From: Euclidia mi
Taxonomy: Eukaryota > Arthropoda > Insecta > Lepidoptera > Erebidae
NCBI GenBank assembly: GCA_944739405.2
Contig: OX123200.2
Location: 8,386,761-8,450,760, forward strand
DNA: 64,000 nucleotides
Direction of reading: 5' to 3'
A program made the translations under genes and the position numbers. The notes beneath the pieces are model-generated. The model was not told the origin of the DNA. It saw only the letters and a list, made by a program, of their open reading frames with translations, and ran no database searches. This document shows, one piece after another, positions 46,605 to 57,069 of the stretch (positions within the stretch are counted from its first letter, which is position 1; each line of letters begins with the position of its first letter).

Positions 46605-46800
46605 CCAATACGTTATTAGTGTTCTTTACACAACACTTCGCAATTGTTTTACTGACTGGCAGATAACACACAACCAAATTGTTGGGCGAAAGAAGCTATA
46701 ATTTGTTCCTAGGAACAGTAGGAGTGCACTAAGAAAGGATATCCCGTAATTGCCACGGGAGCTAAGAGAAACGGTAAAATAAAATGAAATTTGCGGGCGA
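46605..46800 (+). mobile_element. Degraded Helitron of the 45086 family
   Basis: GTTTTACTGACTGGCAG, GGGCGAAAGAAGCTATAATTT, AGTAGGAGTGCACTAAGAAA and CACGGGAGCTAAGAG follow the family order. No clean termini. Confidence 0.5.
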
Positions 46801-46912
46801 AATATATAATATTTTCTAGTAGTTTATAGGTATTTCTACTGTGAATACGATAAATTTGTGTAATATAATGAATATGCGAAACAATTCTGTTCGAAATTTC
46901 ATAGTTAGACTG

Positions 46913-47110
46913 CACGGTTAGCCTAGTGGTTTAGGCGGCTGCCTAGCTGTTTGACACTGCGTTAAGTATTGTGGTTCTATCCCCGCACGAGGCAACACTT
47001 TGTGCGCTTCATAAATTATTATTTCGTGACTGGGTGTTCATTGTGTCCATTGGTTTTACATAATATGTTCAAGTCACCCGCGACACAGGAGTTATTCCTT
47101 GTCTAAGAAA
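46913..47110 (+). mobile_element. tRNA-derived SINE
   Basis: The head GCACGGTTAGCCTAGTGGTT (A box) with GTGGTTCTATCCCCGCACG (degraded B box), then GAGGCAACACTTTGTGCG, is a tRNA-like pol III promoter. The body is different from the CAATAGGCTCGCC family. Related to the fragment at 11960-12110. Confidence 0.55.
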
Positions 47111-47442
47111 GAAAAGTATATATGGCGAACAGATACCTTGCTCTTCCTAGATGCGTGTGATCGAGCGCACCATTGAGTTATTAGGGTGTCATCGGAACAC
47201 TGAAGATACATTACTACGGCATCTTGATATATTACACTACGCTATTTTGCGATGCTGTAGTAATATATCAAGTGATGTGGATGCAAACCCTATGCGAGGA
47301 AGGACTCTGAGCAATACACAGATCGTTGTTCTGTATCTAGAGTCTGTAACGCATCTTTTTAAACCGACAGTCCCAGCTGTCATACACATGGTTAAATATA
47401 ATAATATTCAACCACATTCATACAACACCATCTAGTCCCAAA
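47111..47442 (+). other. RGK intron with imperfect hairpin
   Basis: An inverted pair at about 47220-47278 (CATCTTGATATATTACACTAC against GTAGTAATATATCAAGTGATG) brackets a 16-base loop. The 94-codon frame at 47151-47435 has no recognisable domain. Confidence 0.35.
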
Positions 47443-47668
47443 CTAAAAAAAACTTATACTATGGGTACTAGACAATGGATAAACATACATATATATACTT
47501 TTTTTTGTAAATACATACATATTATACATAGAAACACCCAGACCAAGACAAACATTCATGTTCATTCTCACAAATAAAAAATTCAAACGACTTGAATGGG
47601 AATCGAACCCGCGACCTTCGCCGTTGCAGTCGCTTACACTCCCGCTTCGGCAACCGGTCGTCATATCA
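47443..47668 (-). mobile_element. tRNA-derived SINE, second type
   Basis: On the minus strand: ACCGGTTGCCGAAGCGGGAG, CGACTGCAACGGCGAAGG, B box GCGGGTTCGATTCCCATTC, then a body through GAACATGAATGTTTGTC and a (TATG)n-rich stretch. Intact A-like and B boxes identify a pol III-type head. It is not a functional tRNA gene because there is no cloverleaf anticodon arm I can pair. Confidence 0.6.
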
Positions 47669-48222
47669 ATAAATAGATATTTGACAGTGATTAAAGCATA
47701 GAGTAAAGTAATACTACGGGATTAAAGCACTTGACACATGCGCTGGCTAAAGTTTGTACCTACTATGAAATAAGAAAATATAAAATGTGAAACTTGTGAT
47801 ATTTTCCAAGTTGTGTAGAGTTTCAAAAGTGTAAATACATATAAATAATTATGTTCAGTTGGCCTACACCTTAATAAAACTGACCAACACTTATCAATGT
47901 ACTACGAACAACATTTACGCAGATACCGATTTATCAAAGCGTGTATTTATTTACCCGTCAACTTTATGGCCAGTTTGGTTGTAAATCGCACCGTATGACG
48001 TCAGAAGCGCGTCGGTGTCCCTAATTTGGCATACGTTTGACAGCGATGATTTATTACAAATCCAATTGAGACGATAAAATAAAGTGTTATCGCAATGAAT
48101 CATGCTTGGTACAGCTTACGTGAAACGCTTGTTTTGTGGAATTTGTGGCCTTATATTATTTATTCGAGGACATCGCACATATTGCTGAAGGTTTGGATCT
48201 ATTAATCATGATATTATCAATA
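47669..48222 (+). other. RGK intron, no element recognised
   Basis: Nothing recognised beyond AT-rich sequence and one TGACGTCA motif at about 47996. Confidence 0.35.
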
Positions 48223-48433
48223 TCATTTTAATATATAAAATCCTTGCGTTACTTACTGACTGACAGACACGCTACAGCCGAAACTATTGGGCGCAGAAAG
48301 CTGAAATTTGGCATGTATGTTCCTTGGGGACTGTAGGGGTGCACTAAGAAGTGATTTCTCGAAATTCTCACGGGATCGGCCAAAACGGGTAAATTAAAAA
48401 AAAATGGCAGGCGTAGCTGCTGGCGTCCTCCAG
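48223..48433 (+). mobile_element. Non-autonomous Helitron
   Basis: TCATTTTAATATATAAAATCC start; the body matches the 45086 copy; end GCTGGCGTCCTC-CAG where CTAG has become CCAG. Directly followed by another copy. Confidence 0.65.
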
Positions 48434-48604
48434 TTTTGTTTAAAATTCTTGCGTTCCTGACGGATAGACAACGCGTTACTGAAAGGACCGAGCGCAAGTA
48501 ACTAAAATTTAGCATGTACCTATGTATTGTATGTTCCTTGGGAACCGTAGGGGTGCACTAAGAAGGGATGTCCCTAAATTCCAAAAGCTGCAAGTATCCT
48601 CTAG
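48434..48604 (+). mobile_element. Second Helitron copy, tandem
   Basis: TTAAAATTCTTGCGTTCCTG start, TTCCTTGGGAACCGTAGGGG and GTATCCTCTAG-T end. More diverged than its neighbour. Its 5' end abuts the neighbour's 3' end. Confidence 0.55.
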
Positions 48605-49313
48605 TATATAATTATAAAATCACTGGTCATACGTAAAAATACATAGCCAATATCACAAAGCCTTAATTACTGAAACTGGAAACAACATTTTAACAGTGGG
48701 TTCTGAAGCACTCACTGAGGATGGATTTTTCATAATATTCTACACCGAAAGAAGTAAAGTAGCTGCTAAAAGTTTGTTTGAAGAACAAATTTTGAAGCTA
48801 GCAGTAAAAATGCGGCAACGAGACTTTCATAGCTGGGTATAGTGCCAGTCAGATTAAAATAGTTTATTGTGCCCCGCGTGTAGAATATAGCCTATACCGC
48901 TTTTACGATGCTTATACTAAAGAACGTTACTTTTTACTGGTTCTGATAACTTTAGGTCTAAAATTTATTTAAGGAAGGGTTAGTTTCATGTAGGCTTCGG
49001 GTGCTTAGTAAATAATACCCTTTGCTCACGATAGCGTTTTCTGGAGTCAAGGTCAGTAATTTTAAAATATGTAAGTAAAAAGAAATCGACTGATATGGAA
49101 AAGTTGTTTTAACTTAGCGTTGCTTTACTTCAAACAATATCTCCATATTTAATATATCGATGGATTTGACTACTAGAGAAACGTATTTGACAAAAGCTCT
49201 ATTCAAAATATGTCAATATATCTCTATACAAAATATTGTGTGTCAGGATATAAATGACATTGATAATTATATTCACAAATGGAGGTATTTTTAACTAACT
49301 CTATTTAATTTCC
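48605..49313 (+). other. RGK intron, no element recognised
   Basis: AT-rich; nothing recognised. Confidence 0.35.
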
Positions 49314-49317
49314 ATAA

Positions 49318-50908
49318 CCCTTTCAGCACGACAAAAAAAAATTATGATGTTTAAAAAATCTGGTTTATTTCCTGGGTCTTTAGGTAAATAAGAAAAAATT
49401 AAAAAAAAAATCTAGGGTTGGTTCCTACCCCCCTTAGGCTACCCACACGATCGTATCAATCCGTCACGACCCTGTTAATAATATTCTGAGTAAGAGTTCA
49501 GTTGTAATTGAATAATTAAAGGCCATTTCAATATTTGAAACTGTATTTTCTTTGTATAACAAATATCTATTCACTTTCTTAACATAATTAACAGCATTTT
49601 TAAATGCAAGTAAGATAATCAGTCAAAAATTACAAAAAGATACTATACTAGCCTGGATCGCTGGCTGTATTTTCCAGAGCGGGTTTGAATTATTTGGCGG
49701 TGGTGTATCTGAAGAGACCACATGCGGTCCCTAGTCATAACATTAGATATAAGTTGCAGATTCATACCTTGACGCCAATACATGTGAATCCTGGGATAGC
49801 TAATACATCCCATCACCAATAAAACTCCGTAGAACTTTTTTTATCTCTGCTGCTGTTGTATTAAGCACATTGCCAGTTTTTGTCATAATATTGGTACAAT
49901 TCGCAGCATTTTCAAAGAATTGATCGTCAAAGTATAAAGAAGAGTACTCCAAAGGTGTACGAGGAGTAGTTGCTGGAGGAATTGCATGTCCAGAGTGATC
50001 TTTATCATCCAACTGCCTTATTCTCCAGTTCCTGTGTCTGTCCTGTGTCTGGTTTGTCTGTGTCGTAGATATTCGACGGCTAGATGCAGAGCAATTGCTA
50101 CGTTGAACTGGTGCCTGATCACGACGTTTAGTGGCTGAAGATCGTCGCCGAATTGTTGACGACGCCGACGTGATGCACCCCGACAATGACGGCTGTACAT
50201 CTATAGGGCGACGTTGGCTTGATGAGCGGTTCCGTGTGGTAAAACGATGGGGCTTAGATGATGGCTCATCCTCCGGGATCGAAAACTCAAGATTTTGTAC
50301 AGGAACAGTGGTTTCGGATCTCCCAGTAGACTCAGTATCTGCATCCAGTTCATCCTCTGAGCTGGTATCTGCTGCCGCAGCTGCTCTGCTGAGAAGATCT
50401 ACGTCATCTGAATTTTCAAGCTCCGAGTAACAACCATCTGCGATGACTTCTTGAATCAAATCCGAAGTCAAAGATCCTCAAAGAGACGACAAATATAAAT
50501 TATTTCAAATCATCAAAAAACAAACCCCGTCCTGACACGCACGATCGTACGTTATAACTTTAGGTACTTCTAAGTCACAAGTTTTAAATTTTTTATTGTA
50601 AATAAAACTTAATTCTACATTATGAGGATACATTTAAAATAAAAACAAATAAAATAAATTAAAATCTATCAATTAAGTTATTCAAACAAATACGTACTTT
50701 TCGAGCTTCCCGTCCGTAGGTACGCGTCCGTCTTTGTCACTCGACACAACACTAACTGAGCGCCAATGAATTACCTTGTTTATAAATTGCATATTTTAAT
50801 GAAACGCACGGTCGTTCGACAGCGTTTTGGCGCGGTGAAGTTAATTAGTTTATTCACTAAAATTTTTCAAAGTTGAACGCACGATCGTATCATTCTGTGC
50901 TGAAAGGG
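49318..50908 (-). mobile_element. piggyBac-like element, internally deleted, ATAA flanks
   Basis: Terminal inverted repeats CCCTTTCAGCAC (49318) and GTGCTGAAAGGG (ends 50908) bound 1,591 bp. ATAA is duplicated at 49314-49317 and 50909-50912 instead of the usual TTAA. Subterminal CACGATCGTATCA occurs near both ends (49447 and 50880), and related CGCACGATCGTACG and CGCACGGTCGTTCG lie near 50538 and 50804. The coding region keeps only the N-terminal part of the transposase. Confidence 0.8.
49630..50471 (-). pseudogene. Truncated piggyBac transposase
   Basis: The frame 50471-49800 (223 aa) has an acidic N-terminus (SEDELDADTE), an Arg/Ser-rich middle, then LEYSSLYFDDQFFENAANCTN and LNTTAAEIKKVLRSFIGDGMY. 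The latter matches the start of the piggyBac DDE domain (FFDD...ITDCTN...EIKSFIG). After the stop, other frames continue the family sequence: RIHMYWRQGMN...MTRDRM, then NPLWKIQPAIQ. There are therefore at least two frameshifts. The catalytic Asp-containing core and the C-terminal Cys-rich domain are missing, so no active protein can be made. The first visible Met may not be the original start. Confidence 0.75.
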
Positions 50909-50912
50909 ATAA

Positions 50913-51672
50913 TATATCACTCGATAAAAACATATATGACGTGAGGGTTTTAAGACCACTTCACTACTTAAAAACAAATTATTCTAAATATTTCAAGCCA
51001 TACTCGCTCGATTTACATGCATTATAAAACCCATACAAATCCCACTCAATCCAAAACACATCCGATCTTCATACAAGATGCACATCGTATGAATACCTGA
51101 ATGTTATTCAGCGTCCATCGCCCGTTATAGAATTTGAAAATAAAATGTGGATTTCCATAAATTTTCTTTTTCCATGGACGCTGTACTTCTTGTATTTTTA
51201 AACATAAATACATAATTTATTTGCAAAAATATGTATAGAAATTACGGTTTGAAAGTAAGTTGGTTGAAGTGCTTTTGCAAGGATTTGGAGTATAAATACG
51301 TTTGACAAAATTTTGCTTGTTTTAGGCTTTGTTTATAATATGTTGAGTTCATGTTGAGTAAAGTAACAGTTTTAGCAATGGACAATTGTAAGATAAAAAC
51401 ATAACGAAACTGAAATGCTATTCGTGTATATTTGTTGCCTTTATTTAAAAAATATTTATTGTTCTAAGATATGATTATTCTGTACTTTAGATTACTCGAT
51501 TGAAGTATTTACTATTTCTTTTTTGGGTTTTTTGGCATTCATATTGATACAGTGATACTTAGATGTTATAAGATAGAAGATCATGAAAAATGCCCACCAA
51601 AAAATATCAATACGCTTTTTTAGGACATTGAATTCAGGACAACGTAATGGTATTTAATAATTTTAAGACCTA
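50913..51672 (+). other. RGK intron, no element recognised
   Basis: AT-rich; nothing recognised. Confidence 0.35.
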
Positions 51673-51686
51673 ATGAAATAGACATT

Positions 51687-52213
51687 CATCATCAGCCCTG
51701 TATATAATATACTGTCACACTGCTGGGCACGGGCCTCTTCACTCTATGAGAAGGGTAAGGCCATAGTCCACCACGCTTGCCAAGTGCGGGTTGGCAGACT
51801 TCACACGTCTTTCGAGAAAATTATGGAATTATAGAGAACTCTCAGACATGCAGGTATCCTCATGATGAATTTCTTCACAGATAAGGAAGCGAAAATTAAC
51901 AATTTAATACGCACTTAACAAGTGCAAAGTGTAATTGGGATTTTCCGTTAGGAAATTCTCAGTAGCAGCACGGAGTCTGGTAATGTGCCCGGTACGGCAA
52001 TAGGCTCGCCCCCTGTTACGTGGGACCTAAAAATTCATGGCGAAATGTGGGTGTAATATAACACCTCTGCCTACCCCTTCGGGGAGACAGGTGTGAGTCT
52101 ATAAATAAAAAAAATAAAATTAACATAGAAAAGTCATTGGTGCGTGCCGTGGAATCGAAACCGAGACCCTCTGCATAGGAGTCTGTCGGTCTCTCCACTT
52201 GGCGATCGCTGCT
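51687..52213 (-). mobile_element. Full-length tRNA-derived SINE beside an RGK 3' splice site
   Basis: On the minus strand it starts AGCAGCGATCGCCAAGTGGA with B box CGGTTTCGATTCCACGG and ends CAGGGCTGATGATG. ATGAAATAGACATT flanks it at 51673-51686 and 52214-52227, a perfect 14-bp target duplication. A plus-strand SINE of another family is nested at about 51935-52135. The right duplication ends 26 bases before the exon at 52254. Confidence 0.85.
51935..52135 (+). mobile_element. SINE nested inside the 51687-52213 SINE
   Basis: GGAAATTCTCAGTAGCAGC, GGAGTCTGGTAATGTGCCCG, GGCAATAGGCTCGCCCCC, CTACCCCTTCGGGGAGACAG and GTGTGAGTCTATAAATAAAA. It interrupts the outer SINE between AACTT/TGCAAAG and AAAAGTCATTGGTGC. 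The exact target duplication is not clear. Confidence 0.7.
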
Positions 52214-52253
52214 ATGAAATAGACATTATTAACGTTTATTTCTATTGTTTCAG

Positions 52254-52339
52254 ATCCCGACGGTACAGACCAGAAGGTATCGATAATGCTGAACGGCGAG
52301 GAATCCGAATTATACTTTGTTAACTGCACTACGACAAAG
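52254..52339 (+). CDS. RGK-family small GTPase, core-strand exon
   Basis: Internal exon, acceptor TTCTATTGTTTCAG and donor AAAG-GTACGATAC. The first two bases complete a GAT codon with the previous exon. It then codes PDGTDQKVSIMLNGEESELYF and VNCTTTK. The VSIMLNGEESEL part matches the VSVLL-GEESEL strand pair of Drosophila Rgk-like proteins. Where ordinary Ras proteins carry the DTAG (G3) motif, this protein reads VNCTTTK, consistent with the non-canonical G3 region that defines the RGK group. It ends in phase 0. Confidence 0.85.
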
Positions 52340-52860
52340 GTACGATACATACACTAACGTTACGTTTATAACAATTACACACACACATATACAGGGTCTC
52401 GAACGTTTTTCGGGGAATTCTCATATACTTTTTTGTCAGGTCCAAATTCTAACCATAAACAGGTGACGGCCTGAAATCGCGATTCCATCGCGAAAGTAGA
52501 AAATAGAAAATCCAAATTAGTTCACTATAGTACATGTTGTACAAGATTGTACTGTTGATGTGAGCTTTGGAGTTGCTTCTTGCATATGTATTACAATATT
52601 CTACTTTGCTGTGTAATACTTGTACGTGATAGTGCGTTGTATTAAAATTGTTATGAGACTTAACATTAAGCACGTAGTGCTTTACAAACATGAACAAAGA
52701 TGAAAACACTCTGTCTGGAATCAAATACTTGTGGATGGCACAAAATTTAATCCGTGAGGATTCCAAAACCATTATCATCATTCTGTGCGATAAGTGAGCA
52801 GCAATATGTCTTTGGTCAATCGATTTGAACCCACAGCTACATGCGCACGTTATTTTTAAC

Positions 52861-52990
52861 ATACATAGACTTACGCCTGTTTCCTCGAAGGTGTAGGCAG
52901 AGGCATATTAAACGCCCACTTTTCGCCAGTGTTTTGTTCCCTCGTAATAGGTGGCGAGCCTATTGCCGCTTATCGGGATATTTTGTTCGC
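52861..52990 (-). mobile_element. 5'-truncated SINE
   Basis: ACATAGACTTACGCCTG, TCCTCGAAGGTGTAGGCAG, ACGCCCACTTTTCGCCAG and GGTGGCGAGCCTATTGCCG are the inverse of the CAATAGGCTCGCC family. Confidence 0.65.
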
Positions 52991-53055
52991 CAGAGCCTCG
53001 TCCTTTGATCGGCAGGTGCACTACTTGCAGGTCAGGTTGGCTGGGAGCCTAAGTT

Positions 53056-53249
53056 CTTAGTGGGAACTCTATGCACCCTTATTTTTAATTTTCACCGATA
53101 ATGTCCGATCCCGTGCGATTTTCGGGAAATCCATTCTTAGGTTCGGCCCTACGGTTCCCAAGGAACATTCATGCCAAATTTCAGTTTCTTGGGCCAAATA
53201 GGTATGATTGTGCGTTGTATGTCAGACAGTCAGTAAAACAAGAATTTTA
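53056..53249 (-). mobile_element. Helitron-like repeat of the 45086 family
   Basis: The + strand reads ATGCACCC, CGATCCCGTGCG, CCTACGGTTCCCAAGGAAC, CATGCCAAATTTCAG and TCAGACAGTCAGTAAAACAAG, which is the family in reverse. Its end coincides with the next MITE. Confidence 0.5.
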
Positions 53250-53353
53250 TATACTGGGTGTCAAAAGACCCATCACCAAGCCGAAGTCAACTCATTTTGC
53301 ACACCATGTCAAGTCATACTAAGCAAAAATAGGGTCTTTTTACACCCGGTATA
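53250..53353. mobile_element. 104-bp MITE beside an RGK 3' splice site
   Basis: TATACTGGGTGTCAAAAGACCC and GGGTCTTTTTACACCCGGTATA-type ends are inverted repeats of about 22 bp with two or three mismatches. TA-rich ends fit a Tc1/mariner-type target. It ends 28 bases before the exon at 53382. Confidence 0.65.
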
Positions 53354-53381
53354 CAGATCCTAACTAGTCAAATGATTACAG

Positions 53382-53571
53382 GAGGAAATTGAACGAGCGG
53401 AACCTCCGGACGCGTTCGTTGTGATATACTCCGTGGTGGACAAGGCATCCTTCCAAAAGGCTGAACAAGAACTGGCCCGGCTCATGGACTGCGACATGCT
53501 CCGCTCAAGACCCGCCCTGCTGGTCGGCAATAAGATCGACCTGGCTAGGAGTAGAGCTGTATCTACACAAG
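53382..53571 (+). CDS. RGK-family small GTPase, NKxD exon
   Basis: Internal exon, acceptor CAAATGATTACAG and donor CAAG-GTGAGG. It codes EEIERAEPPDAFVVIYSVVD, then KASFQKAEQELARL and ALLVGNKIDLARSRAVSTQ. DAFVVIYSV-DKASF and LLVGNKIDLARSR align well with the RGK GTPase core (DAYVIVYSVTDKGSF, ILVGNKSDLVRSR in mammalian Rad). NKID is the G4 guanine-specificity motif. It leaves one base into a codon. The remaining G5 region and basic C-terminal tail must lie in later exons; none was found up to 64,000. Confidence 0.88.
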
Positions 53572-54079
53572 GTGAGGAAATGCCTCCATTTATGTAAGTG
53601 GTGGCGCTTTCGTAAAAGGCGTGCCAATTGACTAACCACCAGGGATGCTGGAGACCGAGAAGACGGAAAAGGTGTACCAGGTATGCAGACCCTGGGCTCC
53701 ACGGCAAAGGTGTGCTTGTGTGATCAGATGTAGTAACCGAAACGGCATTAAAACGATGATGCTTTCGTATAGAGCGAATCTAATTTACTGCGAAAAGAAA
53801 GAAACCCTGCGCCCAGATCTATGCCGGTGATACGAAACTAGATTAAACTAGGCAGAAGTCGAACCGTCTTTGGAGAAAGTAAAAAATACTCTATTTATTT
53901 AAGTGGTAGTAAGTAAGTTACTTATGTAGCTGTCGTCTCTTATGCTGCGACATCTTGCGCCCAGGTTTACTCTGCGGGTCTCTAACAAGACCTATCTGGC
54001 AATGGAGCTTTTTCTACATAAGGTACAAAAGTGGTGCTTTCAACCGCTTTTGTAACGGTGTTACTTCCATTTTGAGCTA
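53572..54079 (+). other. RGK intron, start
   Basis: No repeat recognised before the LINE tail at 54080. Reading frames on both strands overlapping the exon (53360-53707 minus) are shadows. Confidence 0.4.
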
Positions 54080-55930
54080 GTCTGTCTTAGTTAGTTAGTT
54101 AGTTGGTCGTGGGTTTTCCGCACTTAGCCACTTATTTGGGCCATTGTGCGTAAATGGCGACTTGATTGACGCCGACTACTCATACCACCTTAGCTCCTTC
54201 CAGAAAGACATTAGTTGGCTGATGTCGTTCAAAGCCTCACACATGGTTCTGGGGTTGTTCAGCAGCTTTGCCCGTTGATCGCTCACACTTGTGCAGTGCA
54301 GAATGACGTGAGCAGGTGTTTCTTCGGTTTCCATGCAGCCCCTGCACAGTGGGCTGTCCGTAAAGCCTATGTTGAATAGGTGCTTCTTAAGTGGACAGTG
54401 GCCGGTTATTATGCCTGTCAGATGCTTAAGAGTTTTTCTATTAGAATGCAGCAGCTTGTGCGAGAGTCCCTTGTGCAAGCAGGGGATAGCATCTTTTGTT
54501 TGTCTGCATTCTTTTATGTCTGCCCACTGTTTTTCGTGTTCATGTGCGGTTCTCTCGCGTAGCCACGTTTTGAGTTGGCTTGCCGGTATCGGTACAATCG
54601 GCTCGGGTCCCACTATCATTGTGTCCGATCCTTGCCGTGCCAGTTGGTCTGCGGCGTCATTGCCTGCGGAGTTGCTGTGGCCTTTAATCCATTGCAGCGT
54701 AACCCGATTCTTCTCTGCAATCTTTTGCAGCTCTAGGTGTCATTCCATGATGAGGCCGCTGTTAAAGCAGTTGCTGCCGAGAGCTTGTAGTACAGAGACA
54801 CTATCCGTGATAATGCGTATAGACAGGGCACTTACGTTCTTAGACGCGATTGCTGTTGCGGCTCTTGTTATCCCAACACACTCGGCTTGGAATATGGTGT
54901 TAAGAGTGCCAAGGGATGTTGAGATGTTGATATTTAAGTCATGGGAGAATACGCCCGCACCTGTCCCATGCTTCGTTTTTGAGCCGTCTGTGTATACTCT
55001 GACTTCGTGTATACCAGAGCTGTCTTTGTGTTCCTCCTGTAATTGGATGCGATATTTTTTGTCAAAGACAAAGGTTTTAGGGATGAGATCGCAAGCGGCC
55101 TCTAGCATCGGGATCTCTTTGGTTAAGGTCCCTTTTAGGCGTGCGTGGGTTATTCGATCATCCTTTCTCCACAGACCGAGCCTGTCTAGACGGATTGCTG
55201 CAGCGTCAGCTTCCTGCTGGATCATTAGGTGCAGCGGTCTTAGGTCCAGTAGTATCTCCAGGGCGGCTGTTGGGGTGGTCTTCATGCAGCCTGTTGTGGC
55301 CAAGCAGGCTAGGCGTTGAAGGCTCTGTAGCTTTTTTGTGATTGTGCTTAGTTGTGTGCGTGGCCACCACACTACTGCACCATATGTAAGCATGGGGCGT
55401 ATAATTCAGTGTTGGGTGTTTGTATCGTATAATAATGGCAATGTAGATTCACAGGGTAATAGATGGTTTGAGACCCCATTTCTTACCTATGATTCTCCGA
55501 CATTGCCAGAAGATTGTGCATGCTTTTGTTGTTTTAGTGCTGATGTGCTTACCCCAGTTTAGCTTATGGTCAAGTATTACGCCCAAGTACTTGACTTCAT
55601 TCGATAGGGTAAGCTCCGTTCCAAAGAGTTTTGGTGTTTTGTACATATGGGTTTTCCTTTTGTTGGTGAAAAGTACTAGCTCCGTTTTGTTGGGGTTAAC
55701 CATCAGTTCATGTTGGTTGCACCATTCCTCCATGATTCCAATGGCTGCTTGCATCCGATTGCGGATCGTGTCCTCTGAGTCACCTTTGATCAGGATGGTA
55801 ATGTCGTCGGCATAGCCGACCGTGTAGAATCGTCTGTCGTTTAAGTTCCGTAACAGATCGTCCACAACAGGGGTGAGAGTACACCTCCCTGAGGGCAGCC
55901 TTTTGCAACTATGCCCCTGTCTATCTAGTC
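54080..55930 (-). mobile_element. LINE-3 copy, 5'-truncated, RT and RNase H type
   Basis: A non-LTR element reading right to left. It begins within the RT at a GCPQGGVLSPLLW sequence (about 55915-55860), continues through RNase H and a Cys-containing C-terminus, and ends in a (TAAC)n tail at about 54085-54105. No target duplication was identified. Confidence 0.75.
54176..55930 (-). pseudogene. LINE-3 ORF2: RT, RNase H and C-terminal zinc-like motif
   Basis: Fragment 1 (55865-55449) carries VVDDLLRNLN and VGYADDITILI (RT active site), QHELMVNPNKTELVLF, and LGVILDHKLNWGKHI. A frameshift or short deletion separates it from upstream PQGGVLSPLL. After GLKPSITL a TGA replaces the next codon, and near 55405 about 28 bp are inserted between two ATTATACG copies. 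Fragment 2 (55393-54740) has LTYGAVVWWPRTQ and RNase H: VRVYTDGSK (Asp), FQAECVGI (Glu), IITDSVSVLQAL (Asp). An in-frame TGA at 54742-54740 interrupts it. Fragment 3 continues LQWIKGHSNSAGND and has CRGCMETEETPAHVILHC, the CCHC-like end motif. The RNase H domain points to the I/R1/LOA side of the Jockey-I assemblage. It is inactive and antisense to RGK. Confidence 0.85.
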
Positions 55931-55954
55931 TGTTTTATATGCTCATCAGTCTTA

Positions 55955-56320
55955 TATCATCATCATTATCGCCCTAGCGTTATCCCGGTTGCATCCAAGA
56001 CACGCCTTAGAGCCCGAGGTCCGCTTACAGGTCTAACCAGATATAACACAATATCAACTTTTCCATGGAGCGACTGCCGTCTGACCTCCGCAACTCAAAG
56101 GGATAGCAATATTCCATGGCTTAGACTAGTATCATTTTATTTGAGGGTACTGACACCCCCTAACGACTGTCAAAGATCTTCATGACAACCGGAACCGACG
56201 GCTTAACGTGCTCTCCGAGTCACGGGGCAAGCGATAATTAACAATTTGATACGCACTTAACTTCGAAATGTCATTATTGCGTGCCGTGGATTTGAACCCG
56301 ATACCCTAATATTTCAATAG
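55955..56320 (-). repeat. SINE or LINE remnant
   Basis: ATCATCATTATCGCCCTAGC, GTTATCCCGGTTGCATCCAA, CCGCAACTCAAAGGGATAG, TTAACAATTTGATACGCAC and GTGCCGTGGATTTGAACCCG. The last block is the inverted tRNA-like B-box region of the family at 51687-52213. Confidence 0.5.
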
Positions 56321-57069
56321 GCTAGGAAGGCTCAGTAGTTTCTTGACTATATTTGTAAAGCTATGATTATTGCTTGCCACCTGGTGGGCTAGTATCCTGT
56401 AAGTAGTTTAAGCTTACCAACTACGCAAAGTCGTACCAAAACCAGCAGCTCATATAATTTTGCTGCCACATTACTTATTATTAGTTTGTTTTAAACACAC
56501 AGTAGACGTTTCTATATGAATTTAAATTCAACTGTCATCGGATTTATTTCGACGCACAAGGATAGATCATCATCTACTCGAAAGTTATTGCTCGTAAAGA
56601 TACTTTTTGAGATGTTTCTGCGAATTTTGGCCACTATTTTTGAATCTGGTAATTATTAAGCTGCACTTAGAATAAAATCAAATGCCGTACAAACGAAGCC
56701 GGAAATTAAAGTACTCATTAATAACAATCTCATTTGAGTCATTAAAATTGAAATAAACATAATTGCAAGCCAATTATTTTCATTATATACACAAAAAAAA
56801 TATTCAGAGAAATGTACGAAAAATTACAAATTGATTCCCGGAAACCAGGCCATGTAATTCTACTGTTGTTAAATATTTGTTTAATTATAATACAGTTTCA
56901 AGCATTTCATTTACTTTTATCCTTCTATTGTACACAAGAAAACAGGTTCACAAAAGATACAAGAGCAAAAGATCAAAGGTTTTTTTCTTTACGTAATCAA
57001 ACTACTTACATATTATTATTTCCAATTCAAATCTGTGAGAAGGTAGTAGAGCCTTGCTAAATTCAGCAT
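56321..57069. other. Non-coding stretch
   Basis: AT-rich. The 82-codon frame at 56812-57060 has no recognisable domain and does not match the missing RGK C-terminus. Confidence 0.4.

Larger units (their letters stand above)
52340..53381 (+). other. RGK intron (1,042 bp)
   Basis: Contains a minus-strand frame at 52862-52449 without known domain, a SINE at 52861-52990, a Helitron-like repeat at 53056-53249 and a MITE at 53250-53353. Likely branch site CTAAC at about 53360. Confidence 0.6.

Noticed and set aside
54333..55319. 328-codon plus-strand frame
   Set aside because: It is the antisense shadow of the LINE-3 RNase H and C-terminal coding sequence.
56812..57060. Missing C-terminal RGK exon
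   Set aside because: The frame has no SA/ETS-like G5 motif or basic tail and no matching splice phase.
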